Shown here piece by piece: positions 17,509-24,012 of a stretch of DNA of 24,012 nucleotides. The stretch is from Syntrophaceae bacterium UBA5764 (GTDB lineage Bacteria > Desulfobacterota > Syntrophia > Syntrophales > Smithellaceae). Below the pieces are notes generated by a model that ran no database searches, was not told the origin of the DNA, and was given only the letters and a program-made list of their open reading frames with translations. The DNA lies in contig DIEW01000025.1 of assembly GCA_002418825.1 (NCBI GenBank), positions 501 through 24,512 of the forward strand, read 5' to 3'. Positions within the stretch are counted from its first letter, which is position 1. Every line of letters starts with the position of its first letter. The position numbers were made by a program, and so were the translations under genes.

Positions 17509-17790
17509 CTAAATAATCACTTCCGTCGGGTCCAATTGGATGCCGATGCACTCTCTTTCCACGTTTTTCTTATTATCGATTCGAAAAAAGACCACATAAT
17601 CGGTTTCTTCATTGATGATACTTTTTGCTTCTTTTTGCAAGGCCATCAACTTTGCCACTGAAATCTCGCCTTCAAAAACAGACTTCTGCGTATGGTGCAG
17701 GTATTGCCTCATCTTCTTCATAATCTTCGCCAACCGTCTTTGTCCCGTCGGTTCTATTGTCGATATGTCATAAACCGCAATCACGTACAT
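17509..17790 (-). CDS. cas2: Cas2, CRISPR adaptation protein
   Basis: 93 aa, normal size. With Cas1 it forms the integrase that inserts new spacers at the leader end. The first strand MYVIAVYDIS carries the conserved Asp8, followed by GQRRLAKIMKKMRQYL and HHTQKSVFEGEIS, typical of Cas2. The DYVVFFRIDN strand and a C-terminal tail follow. It begins 3 bases after cas1 and is the last cas gene before the leader. Its stop codon lies within a small inverted repeat (TGATTA/TAATCA, 17503-17519). Confidence 0.96.
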   Translation of the reverse strand: MYVIAVYDISTIEPTGQRRLAKIMKKMRQYLHHTQKSVFEGEISVAKLMALQKEAKSIINEETDYVVFFRIDNKKNVERECIGIQLDPTEVII

Positions 17791-17793
17791 GCG

Positions 17794-18792
17794 TCACCAC
17801 CATATTCTAAAGCTCTGATACTTATCCTCACCCAGGATATGCTTGACCAGTTTGTAAAGCTCAAGCCGCATGATTCTCCGGTAACTGACCTGCTGCTTGA
17901 GCTGCTTGTGCATGATCGTCGTGTTCATCTTTTCATCAATCGCCTTGACGGCAATCTTGCGCCCTTCTTCCTTCAGGTAGGCGTAATTGACATCCTTGTC
18001 GAAATGCTTCTTTTGCAGCTCGTTATTATTAAGCAACGCAAAAATGACGCGGTCGCCATAAATAGGCTTGAATATTTCGGCGATGTCCAGCGAAAGGGAA
18101 AACCGCCGATACCCCGGCTCGTGCAGATAGCTGATAGTCGGATTGAGCTGCGTCTTGTAAATTTCGCGGAGCACTTCCGTGTAGATTATACTGTTGACGA
18201 AAGAAATCAGCGCGTTCATCATATTGTCCGGCGGATTCTTCACGCGCTTTTCAAATTCGACATCCTGATTGATGATTTTAGGAAAGGCCGCGTAATAGGT
18301 CTCCTTGATGTTGCCCTCCAGTCCCATGACTTGCGGAATGGTCGATTGCTTGTCGATGTCCGCAAAATAGGTTTCGACCTTTTCCAGTTCTTCCGACGTC
18401 TTTTCTTTGTATCGTTTCAGATTCTGAATGGTTCCGTAAGCGGCGCCTTTGACGAATTCCTTCGCCAGTTCCAGGCGCGTCGGTTTCTTCAGGTACGAGG
18501 CAACCTGTTTGACGATCACATCGCCGGAATTGAGGAATTCGCGCGGATAAAAGGTGCCGGCATAGTAACCGTAGTAATTGAAGAAATGCACCATCACATT
18601 GCTTTGCGCAAAGAAGTTCAGCATCTTGGTGTTCAAATCCACCTCGCCGAAAAGATACAGTGCGTCAATATCGTTCACCGGGATGGGCACATGCCGGTCC
18701 TGCCCGTCTTCCGTATATTCGAACATGACCGAATTGTCTTTGCGGCTGACCCGCCCGGATTTGAAAATGTAATAATCACGCATAATATTCAC
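17794..18792 (-). CDS. cas1: Cas1, CRISPR integrase
   Basis: 332 aa, a type I-B length. The metal-binding catalytic residues are visible: Glu159 in MGLEGN, His224 in SYLHEPGYRRFSL and Asp236 in LDIAEIFKP. The N-terminal beta domain contains DIDALYLFGEVDLNTKML. The start is GTG at 18792, overlapping the cas4 stop as GTGA; an ATG three codons later (18783) is an alternative. Neither has a clear ribosome binding site, consistent with coupling to cas4. It acts with Cas2, and with Cas4 for spacer selection and trimming. Confidence 0.96.
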   Translation of the reverse strand: MNIMRDYYIFKSGRVSRKDNSVMFEYTEDGQDRHVPIPVNDIDALYLFGEVDLNTKMLNFFAQSNVMVHFFNYYGYYAGTFYPREFLNSGDVIVKQVASYLKKPTRLELAKEFVKGAAYGTIQNLKRYKEKTSEELEKVETYFADIDKQSTIPQVMGLEGNIKETYYAAFPKIINQDVEFEKRVKNPPDNMMNALISFVNSIIYTEVLREIYKTQLNPTISYLHEPGYRRFSLSLDIAEIFKPIYGDRVIFALLNNNELQKKHFDKDVNYAYLKEEGRKIAVKAIDEKMNTTIMHKQLKQQVSYRRIMRLELYKLVKHILGEDKYQSFRIWW

Positions 18793-19298
18793 GCATAACA
18801 GAGTTCATAGTAACTGCACGATTTGCATATCTTCGCTTTGATCACCGGCGGCGGCAGTTCCTGTTCATTGATTTTGATAATATCGTCCAGCATCCGCTCA
18901 AGCTGTGCTTCGTCATCCGTGGTAAGCTCGACCGTTTGCGTCCGCCGGATCAGCGGATAATCAATCTTCCCGGATACGTCAAGCCCCAGCTTTTTGAAAT
19001 GATAAATGTAAAATTTGAGCTGCCAGAAATGCGACTCTTCCATTTTTTTTGATTTCTTCACCTCATGAATGACGCCGTGATTCTTGTCGAAGAAATCGAT
19101 CTTGATGCCGTCGAACACAATCTCCTTATTCTTTCGCTCATAACTGTGCGCATGCACCAGCGCCCCGATTTCCACCGCTTCCGACGTATGCTCCATATTG
19201 ATATTGTGAGAAAACAGCCACAACTTCCGGTGACAGATCAGATAGTAGTTTACCTGCGTGCCGGTGATAGTGGGCGAGTTATAAAATGAAATTGTCAT
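18789..19298 (-). CDS. cas4: Cas4, Fe-S nuclease of CRISPR adaptation
   Basis: 169 aa. It trims prespacers and helps fix their orientation and PAM. The four cluster cysteines are present: C22 in YLICHRKLW and C158, C161, C167 in CKSCSYYELC. The RecB-like nuclease core has GALVHAHSY, an Asp in IKIDFF, and the EVKK motif followed by QLKFYIYHF. It overlaps the end of cas3 by 20 bases and cas1 by 4, so it is part of one tight operon. Confidence 0.95.
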   Translation of the reverse strand: MTISFYNSPTITGTQVNYYLICHRKLWLFSHNINMEHTSEAVEIGALVHAHSYERKNKEIVFDGIKIDFFDKNHGVIHEVKKSKKMEESHFWQLKFYIYHFKKLGLDVSGKIDYPLIRRTQTVELTTDDEAQLERMLDDIIKINEQELPPPVIKAKICKSCSYYELCYA

Positions 19299-21459
19299 AG
19301 TCTTTATAATCTTTGATAAATTCCATGCCTTTCTCGATGCTGTATGATACGCCCTTCATAATCATAATGGAATGTCGCTTACAATATTCTGACCCATTAA
19401 TTGGCTTGAGCAGTTTTTCTCTATCGCTATATAACTGAATGCCAACGGTATAATCACGTAACTCTGTCTGTTTTCTGATGTGGTCCCTTTGTTCATTATT
19501 GATAGAATCAATCTGGTTTATCAGCTCCTCGATCTTGTTTCGATTCTCATTATATACCGGTTCTGGAATCACAATATGACTGTTGGTGATCGCCCGGAAT
19601 TCCTGCTGGGCTGCGGCTTTTGACGCTGTCTTATAGCCAAGTTCAAGCAGCTCTTTCATTTTTTTATATCGCTCGTAATATTTAGATTCTACATCTGAGA
19701 ATACTTTTTCTATAATCATTTGTTTTGTCTCTTCATTCAGCAACTGCATATTGTAATCATGCAAGATTTCCCATGTCTTATTAAAAAGCAAAGAATCATA
19801 TATCCGGGAAGCTTCAGAATTAAAAATATAGATATTAGGCTCTTCTGCCTCATATTCTCTTTTCCGAAAACACCTTCCGAAGCGTTGAAATAAACTTTCA
19901 ATGCTGGCGCATTCAGTAAATAAAATATCAAAATCAATATCCAGCGATGCTTCAACAATCTGGGTAGAAATCCAGATACAGGGACGTGCAGAGTTCATAA
20001 TATCCAACTCTTTTTGTTTCCGGTCCCGTCCGATAAACCGCGCATGAATAAGCTGTGGATGCAAATCTGTAAGAGCATCATACATTTCTTGAGCTTTGAC
20101 GACGGTATTGCAAATGATCAGACCTTTTTTGTTTTTACTTTCACCCTTAATTAGAGAAATTGCCTCCTCGGAATTTATACGGTTATCAATTAATTTTATC
20201 CGATGCCTTCTTTTCTCCAGATATTGAGGCGGCGGAATGATGACGTCAGGTAGTTTTTTAAATTCTTGCCGGACGAATGGCGGCAACGTTGCAGTCATCA
20301 GCAGAAAGCGCCCGCCCAATGCGTGTATTTCTTTTAAAAAGACAACAATTGCCGCAATGGCTTCGGGGGCGAAGCTCTGAATTTCATCAACGACGATTTT
20401 TGAATAAGAAGCAGTGAAATAGGCAAGTTCAAAACCATTGTATTTGAAAACGGATGTTACAAGTTGATCTGCCGTGGCAATTGTTAGTGGATATGAATAC
20501 TGCCGAATTCTGGCAAGCGTCATGCTATAATCGTCATCGTTATTATCATCTGCGGCCAGGAAGAATAATGTCTCGCCATGCAGAAGCGCTACATTCTGTT
20601 CATCAAATACATTGGTAAACCGTTTAAACATTTCATTGACGGCAATACGAATCCCCAGCAGATAAAACGCCTTAGAACCATTGATCCAGTTCATCGCATA
20701 TTCCGTCTTTCCTATTCCTGTGGATGCTACAAGCACAATGCTTTTGTCGGATTGCTCCTTTGCCGATTGCTGGAAGGGTCTTAAATCAAACTTGGCTTCA
20801 TAACGTAGCCATTTGTCGAAATCATTTCGATAGTCACCTGTGTATCTTTTTTCTGGTTCAATGGCCGCCGAAGCCGCGTAATCGCATTTGTGCAGCACCC
20901 CCTTGAGAAAGACCAGAAGATTAAAATAATGCTTAAAATATTCCGGTGACAGAATTTTGTCCGCGAAGTCTTTTTCAATATTGTAATTCCACTTCAATGG
21001 ATGGCTAATCCCCAGCAAGCCTTTCCTTTTCTCAAGGTCATGCTCAACAAAAGCTTTGATTGCATCCGATGAGAATGCTTTGTTTCGCGTGTGATGGAAG
21101 GCAACGCAGTATTGAACAAGCGCAGGAAAAAGAATGTTGCCTTCATTGTATTGTTTGAATAATTTCTTGTCCTCATCTGAAATGAATGCAATGGATAGCC
21201 ATTCATGTGGCACTTCTTCGCGGTCTTTCAGTTCTTTGATGACTATTGGCGGCGCAAGTTTGAGCTTATTCTGAAACTTGTGATTCAACTTGCCAAGATC
21301 ATGGTAATAAATGATTTTTTCAATTATGGGTTCGTATTTCTTTATAATTGCCTGATTGATATAGTTTAACGTTTTGAGGTATTCGTAAGCCTCTTTGAGC
21401 TTGCTTGTGTGCTCGGGAATCGTTTCTTGCCGTGGGCGCGATTTCGCAAATATGGTCAA
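19279..21459 (-). CDS. cas3: Cas3, HD nuclease-helicase
   Basis: 726 aa effector nuclease that unwinds and degrades DNA bound by Cascade. The HD nuclease is N-terminal: His17 (PEHT), His53-Asp54 (YYHDLGK), H123-H124 and Asp194 (HKCDYAAS). The SF2 helicase follows: Walker A ASTGIGKT at 246-253, DEIQ at 359-362, TATLP at 390-394 and motif VI QRFGRCFR at 526-533. All key motifs look intact. The start is TTG at 21459, overlapping the cas5 stop (TTGA), with a strong TGGAGG 7 bases upstream; no ATG fits better. GC content of this gene is lower than that of cas1/cas4 in the lines I counted. Confidence 0.95.
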   Translation of the reverse strand: MTIFAKSRPRQETIPEHTSKLKEAYEYLKTLNYINQAIIKKYEPIIEKIIYYHDLGKLNHKFQNKLKLAPPIVIKELKDREEVPHEWLSIAFISDEDKKLFKQYNEGNILFPALVQYCVAFHHTRNKAFSSDAIKAFVEHDLEKRKGLLGISHPLKWNYNIEKDFADKILSPEYFKHYFNLLVFLKGVLHKCDYAASAAIEPEKRYTGDYRNDFDKWLRYEAKFDLRPFQQSAKEQSDKSIVLVASTGIGKTEYAMNWINGSKAFYLLGIRIAVNEMFKRFTNVFDEQNVALLHGETLFFLAADDNNDDDYSMTLARIRQYSYPLTIATADQLVTSVFKYNGFELAYFTASYSKIVVDEIQSFAPEAIAAIVVFLKEIHALGGRFLLMTATLPPFVRQEFKKLPDVIIPPPQYLEKRRHRIKLIDNRINSEEAISLIKGESKNKKGLIICNTVVKAQEMYDALTDLHPQLIHARFIGRDRKQKELDIMNSARPCIWISTQIVEASLDIDFDILFTECASIESLFQRFGRCFRKREYEAEEPNIYIFNSEASRIYDSLLFNKTWEILHDYNMQLLNEETKQMIIEKVFSDVESKYYERYKKMKELLELGYKTASKAAAQQEFRAITNSHIVIPEPVYNENRNKIEELINQIDSINNEQRDHIRKQTELRDYTVGIQLYSDREKLLKPINGSEYCKRHSIMIMKGVSYSIEKGMEFIKDYKDYDNFIL

Positions 21460-22172
21460 TGATCAGCCTCCAGCAATGAAACCAGATCGCCTTTACTGTC
21501 TCTCAGAAAGGATACATTTTCGATCTTGTTTCCCTTTGCAATATAAACAGCATCGGCGAAATGGAATATACGCTTATCCTCAAGTGATTGCACATCATCG
21601 TAAAAAAAAGGGAGCCGGTAATGTGTACCTGAAAGCTGTTCTTGCCGGCACAAATCAGGTGAAAGATAACCATTATAATTCAATGTGATTTCAGTGGAGA
21701 CTTCTTCGATGTCCACTAAACCCGTTTCTACAAAGTCCACTCTGGCAATATCTTCATTGCGTCCCAAAATAACCGTTTTCATCTTTACAGCGCCATCAAG
21801 CGCTTCAGTTAAAGCGGCATCGTCGAAAGCAATATGCAGAAGCAAATTCATGTTAACGATAAGGTCAACGAACTGGACGCCCTGATTCAACATTTGCCTT
21901 GATGGCGTATGAATCAATGCCAGGCGACCTTCGTTTTCTTTTCGATACCGGTCAAACTTGTAAACCTTCTGCATATTTGTTGTGACTGAATCGAAAGCAC
22001 CTTGAATGGATATTTTAAGCGGTTTATATCCGTCATTAATGCCGAGCAACCCATGTGCCATACCTCTGATCATGGAAGGGGTAGGCAAAGGATAGGTTTG
22101 CACGTATCCATAGCTCATTTCCCGACGGTAATTGACCAGATTTTGATAGAGTTTCAGTCTCAATAATTTCAT
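21456..22172 (-). CDS. cas5: Cas5, Cascade subunit (I-B)
   Basis: 238 aa. RAMP protein that holds the 5' handle of crRNA in Cascade. The N-terminal strand MKLLRLKLYQNLVNYR is followed by the Cas5 signature SYGYVQTYPLPTPSMIRGMAHGLLG, equivalent to the YPFPPPSTVIG motif of the family. The length fits the Cas5t/Cas5b group. AGGT lies about 6 bases before the ATG. It begins 7 bases after cas7. Confidence 0.92.
   Translation of the reverse strand: MKLLRLKLYQNLVNYRREMSYGYVQTYPLPTPSMIRGMAHGLLGINDGYKPLKISIQGAFDSVTTNMQKVYKFDRYRKENEGRLALIHTPSRQMLNQGVQFVDLIVNMNLLLHIAFDDAALTEALDGAVKMKTVILGRNEDIARVDFVETGLVDIEEVSTEITLNYNGYLSPDLCRQEQLSGTHYRLPFFYDDVQSLEDKRIFHFADAVYIAKGNKIENVSFLRDSKGDLVSLLEADH
21467..21472 (-). 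promoter_or_regulatory. Ribosome binding site that decides the cas3 TTG start
   Basis: TGGAGG on the minus strand, inside the end of cas5, lies 7 bases from the TTG at 21459. It supports this rare start codon and coupled translation of cas3. Confidence 0.6.
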
Positions 22173-22179
22173 GGCATAC

Positions 22180-23064
22180 CTATTTGTAGTATTGGTCTAT
22201 TAATGTCGTTAATTTCGCAAAGAATGCCTCGACGGGTATTGCTTCTACCTTAATTTCATTAACATTTATAAATTCACCAGTTACGCAGCCCAGAATGGTC
22301 TGAGACATGACCGTCGAACCGGCCGGTGGCATGGTGATATCAAGTGTATCGTTAATCATATCGGGATTGATTTTGTTTCCTTCTTTTTTAAATTCCAGCT
22401 TAAGACGATTATAAAAAAACGGATTACCGCAATCGTATAAGCCACCGATTATAAACAGAGGGGCAAGATTTTCTCTCTTGCCACGAATGTCACGATAGAG
22501 GAGCTTTAAAATATTGCAAAGCGCTTTGACTCTTTTAGCCTTGATTGGATTTGTTAAAGATATGCCATCAAGAGTGTCTTCACCGATTTCATCCAGATTA
22601 AAAGTAATTGTATAGCTGTAATAAGTTTTATGAATTTCAGACTGGAATATATCATTATCAAGCTTCTGATCGTTTCGGTTTGCAAGGCCCATGTTGGTTG
22701 CAAAATCCGTATCGTTATTGAAAGGTTCAAGACTTGTTGCGTCTGTCAACCGCACGATGCCTTTTCTCATCTTACTTGAACCGGTTTTCATATAGCCAAA
22801 ATAATCTATTTCCGGATAGTCCTGTATTGATGTATTCTCCGCAAACTGAACAACGCCACTTTCGCGATCAGTTGGCGTAAGTCCGAAGTTATAATTTTCA
22901 TTTAAAAGTCGTACGATGTCGTAACGCAGCGCCTGTCGTGAAATGTATGAATAATTTTTCCCTTCGCTTGCCAGCTTTTTAAGCGACAGGATATTGCCGA
23001 TGCTTTCGCCGTAGTTCAGATTTGATGCTTTGAAAATAATTGCAAGATGCAGATGTTTAGCCAT
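22180..23064 (-). CDS. cas7: Cas7, Cascade backbone (Cst2/DevR-like)
   Basis: 294 aa. Six or so copies normally coat the crRNA spacer. The N-terminus LHLAIIFKASNLNYGESIGN and the following SYISRQALRYDIVRLL resemble the DevR/Cst2 branch of Cas7 rather than Csh2, which begins with a NPNGDPD motif. The C-terminal half has APLFIIGGLYDCGNPFF and a final LTTLIDQYYK. A strong GAGGAGG precedes the ATG. With cas8b upstream and cas5 downstream this is the I-B effector module. Confidence 0.9.
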   Translation of the reverse strand: MAKHLHLAIIFKASNLNYGESIGNILSLKKLASEGKNYSYISRQALRYDIVRLLNENYNFGLTPTDRESGVVQFAENTSIQDYPEIDYFGYMKTGSSKMRKGIVRLTDATSLEPFNNDTDFATNMGLANRNDQKLDNDIFQSEIHKTYYSYTITFNLDEIGEDTLDGISLTNPIKAKRVKALCNILKLLYRDIRGKRENLAPLFIIGGLYDCGNPFFYNRLKLEFKKEGNKINPDMINDTLDITMPPAGSTVMSQTILGCVTGEFINVNEIKVEAIPVEAFFAKLTTLIDQYYK

Positions 23065-23100
23065 TTTTCAGTTCCTCCTCGAATATTTTAATAGTTATGT

Positions 23101-24012
23101 TTATTCACTTTGTTTCGGTTGGCTCATAATGCCGTTAATGAAGCTGTAGCCAAACTGGAGAAAAGCGTCTTTATCAAGCATCTCAGCCTCGCCGAACATC
23201 GACGGCAGGCCGTGACTCATGACAAGCCGCATGTATTTATCAATAAACTTTTCACGATCAGCAATTTTGAGATCATTGAGAAGCTGATAGATGATTCCGT
23301 CGATTTGGTTTTCTTTGTTTTTGGCCAGTAATTTCTGCTTGAGTTCGATTCCATTTCGAAACGCTTTTTTTACGATTCCTTTATTGATATCCATCGTGTC
23401 CCTCCTCACGCATTTATTGATATAATCCAGAACATATTCAATGATGTAAGACGGCTGGTATGCAGCCACAATGTTCGCTTTCTTCTGTTCGTTATTTTGG
23501 TTCTTTCGACCTTGGAGCCATAACGACAGGAATGTGTGCAATAAGCCATAATCAACCTGACGGGTGACTGTGCTTTTAAGTAATTGCTCGTCTAAATTAA
23601 AATACGCATCTTTGATTATATAAAAGCCCTTTGGCATTGTATTATTTTGGAGATAAGGATGGAGAAATTCTGCGATGTCACTATCAATATTATAGGAAAG
23701 GATATTGTATCCTTTTACGGTACTTTCTGGAATTTCGATGAAATTTACGTTTTCTCTAATGTTGCGCATCTGATGATCACGTATAATACGCACCGTCTCT
23801 TTAATCATCGCATAGGCGGGCTTTTCGTGATGCTTTTTAATTTCCAAAATAAATCTCTGGATAGTTTTCCATTGGCCAAGCACCGTTGAGTTATAGTTAA
23901 CGAAGAAGAACTTTCTTTCGCCTGCATAAATATATGCAAAGGAAAGAAAAGCGATATTGTAAATCAATGCGCATAGGTTACATATTTTGGCCTTCGAATC
24001 TTTAAAACCCCA
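23101..24012 (-). CDS. cas8b: Cas8b1/Cst1-like Cascade large subunit, C-terminal part (start outside window)
   Basis: The frame is open from the stop at 23101 to the right edge, giving about 304 residues; it does not begin at an internal TTG near 23967. The visible N-side contains ICNLCALIYNIAFLSF, a CxxC that fits the zinc-finger region of Cst1/Cas8b proteins. The rest is helical and lysine-rich, ending DKDAFLQFGYSFINGIMSQ. The identity rests on the CxxC and on position: directly upstream of cas7-cas5-cas3, where subtype I-B (Tneap) has cas8b1. The large subunit recognises PAM and recruits Cas3. A cas6 gene would be expected further upstream, beyond the window. Confidence 0.75.
   Translation of the reverse strand, partial: WGFKDSKAKICNLCALIYNIAFLSFAYIYAGERKFFFVNYNSTVLGQWKTIQRFILEIKKHHEKPAYAMIKETVRIIRDHQMRNIRENVNFIEIPESTVKGYNILSYNIDSDIAEFLHPYLQNNTMPKGFYIIKDAYFNLDEQLLKSTVTRQVDYGLLHTFLSLWLQGRKNQNNEQKKANIVAAYQPSYIIEYVLDYINKCVRRDTMDINKGIVKKAFRNGIELKQKLLAKNKENQIDGIIYQLLNDLKIADREKFIDKYMRLVMSHGLPSMFGEAEMLDKDAFLQFGYSFINGIMSQPKQSE

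Noticed and set aside
17692..18798. 368-codon plus-strand ORF opposite cas1/cas2
   Set aside because: It is antisense to two well-supported Cas proteins and has no recognisable domain; a shadow frame.

Overview
The window looks like chromosomal DNA from an anaerobic Gram-negative bacterium, most likely a Desulfobacterota (deltaproteobacterial) or Syntrophales-like lineage. I infer this from several features: a TolC outer-membrane channel, an OmpA-type lipoprotein and other lipoproteins, a eukaryote-type NADP isocitrate dehydrogenase, an anaerobic glycerol-3-phosphate dehydrogenase (GlpABC) with iron-sulfur domains, and compact, overlapping gene starts. No taxonomic marker is present, so the assignment is tentative.

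Left part (1-5000): the 3' end of an isocitrate dehydrogenase gene overlaps rlmN (23S rRNA/tRNA adenine-C2 methylase). A small two-helix membrane protein follows. On the minus strand, tolC-like and PII-like genes form a pair. They share a short regulatory region with a divergent pair encoding a periplasmic FecR-domain protein and an OmpA-family lipoprotein.

Middle part (5000-14500): glpK-glpA-glpB-glpC form a tightly coupled operon with 4-base overlaps at every junction. It phosphorylates glycerol and oxidises glycerol-3-phosphate, passing electrons through Fe-S subunits towards the membrane quinone pool. Then come a minus-strand SHOCT-domain lipoprotein, a YjbQ-family protein, a DUF2804 protein, an AAA/DUF4143 ATPase whose start codon lies in an inverted repeat, and a small cysteine-rich zinc-ribbon protein. 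This stretch is more accessory in character and contains palindromes that resemble dispersed repeats.

Right part (14568-24012): a CRISPR array of 44 repeats (29 bp) and 43 spacers (34-38 bp), then an AT-rich leader, then a complete minus-strand run cas2, cas1, cas4, cas3, cas5, cas7 and the 3' part of a cas8b1/cst1-like gene that leaves the window. In transcription order this is cas8b-cas7-cas5-cas3-cas4-cas1-cas2-leader-array, the layout of subtype I-B (Tneap-like). The array reads in the same direction as the cas genes, and the only mutated repeat is at the far, leader-distal end. Cas6, the crRNA endonuclease, is not seen and is presumably beyond the right edge.

I see no clearly new defence system. 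The least explained signals are the mutually exclusive hairpins over the ATPase start codon, the shared motif and dyads in the tolC/fecR divergent region, the perfect inverted repeat in the CRISPR leader, and a composition step inside the cas operon.
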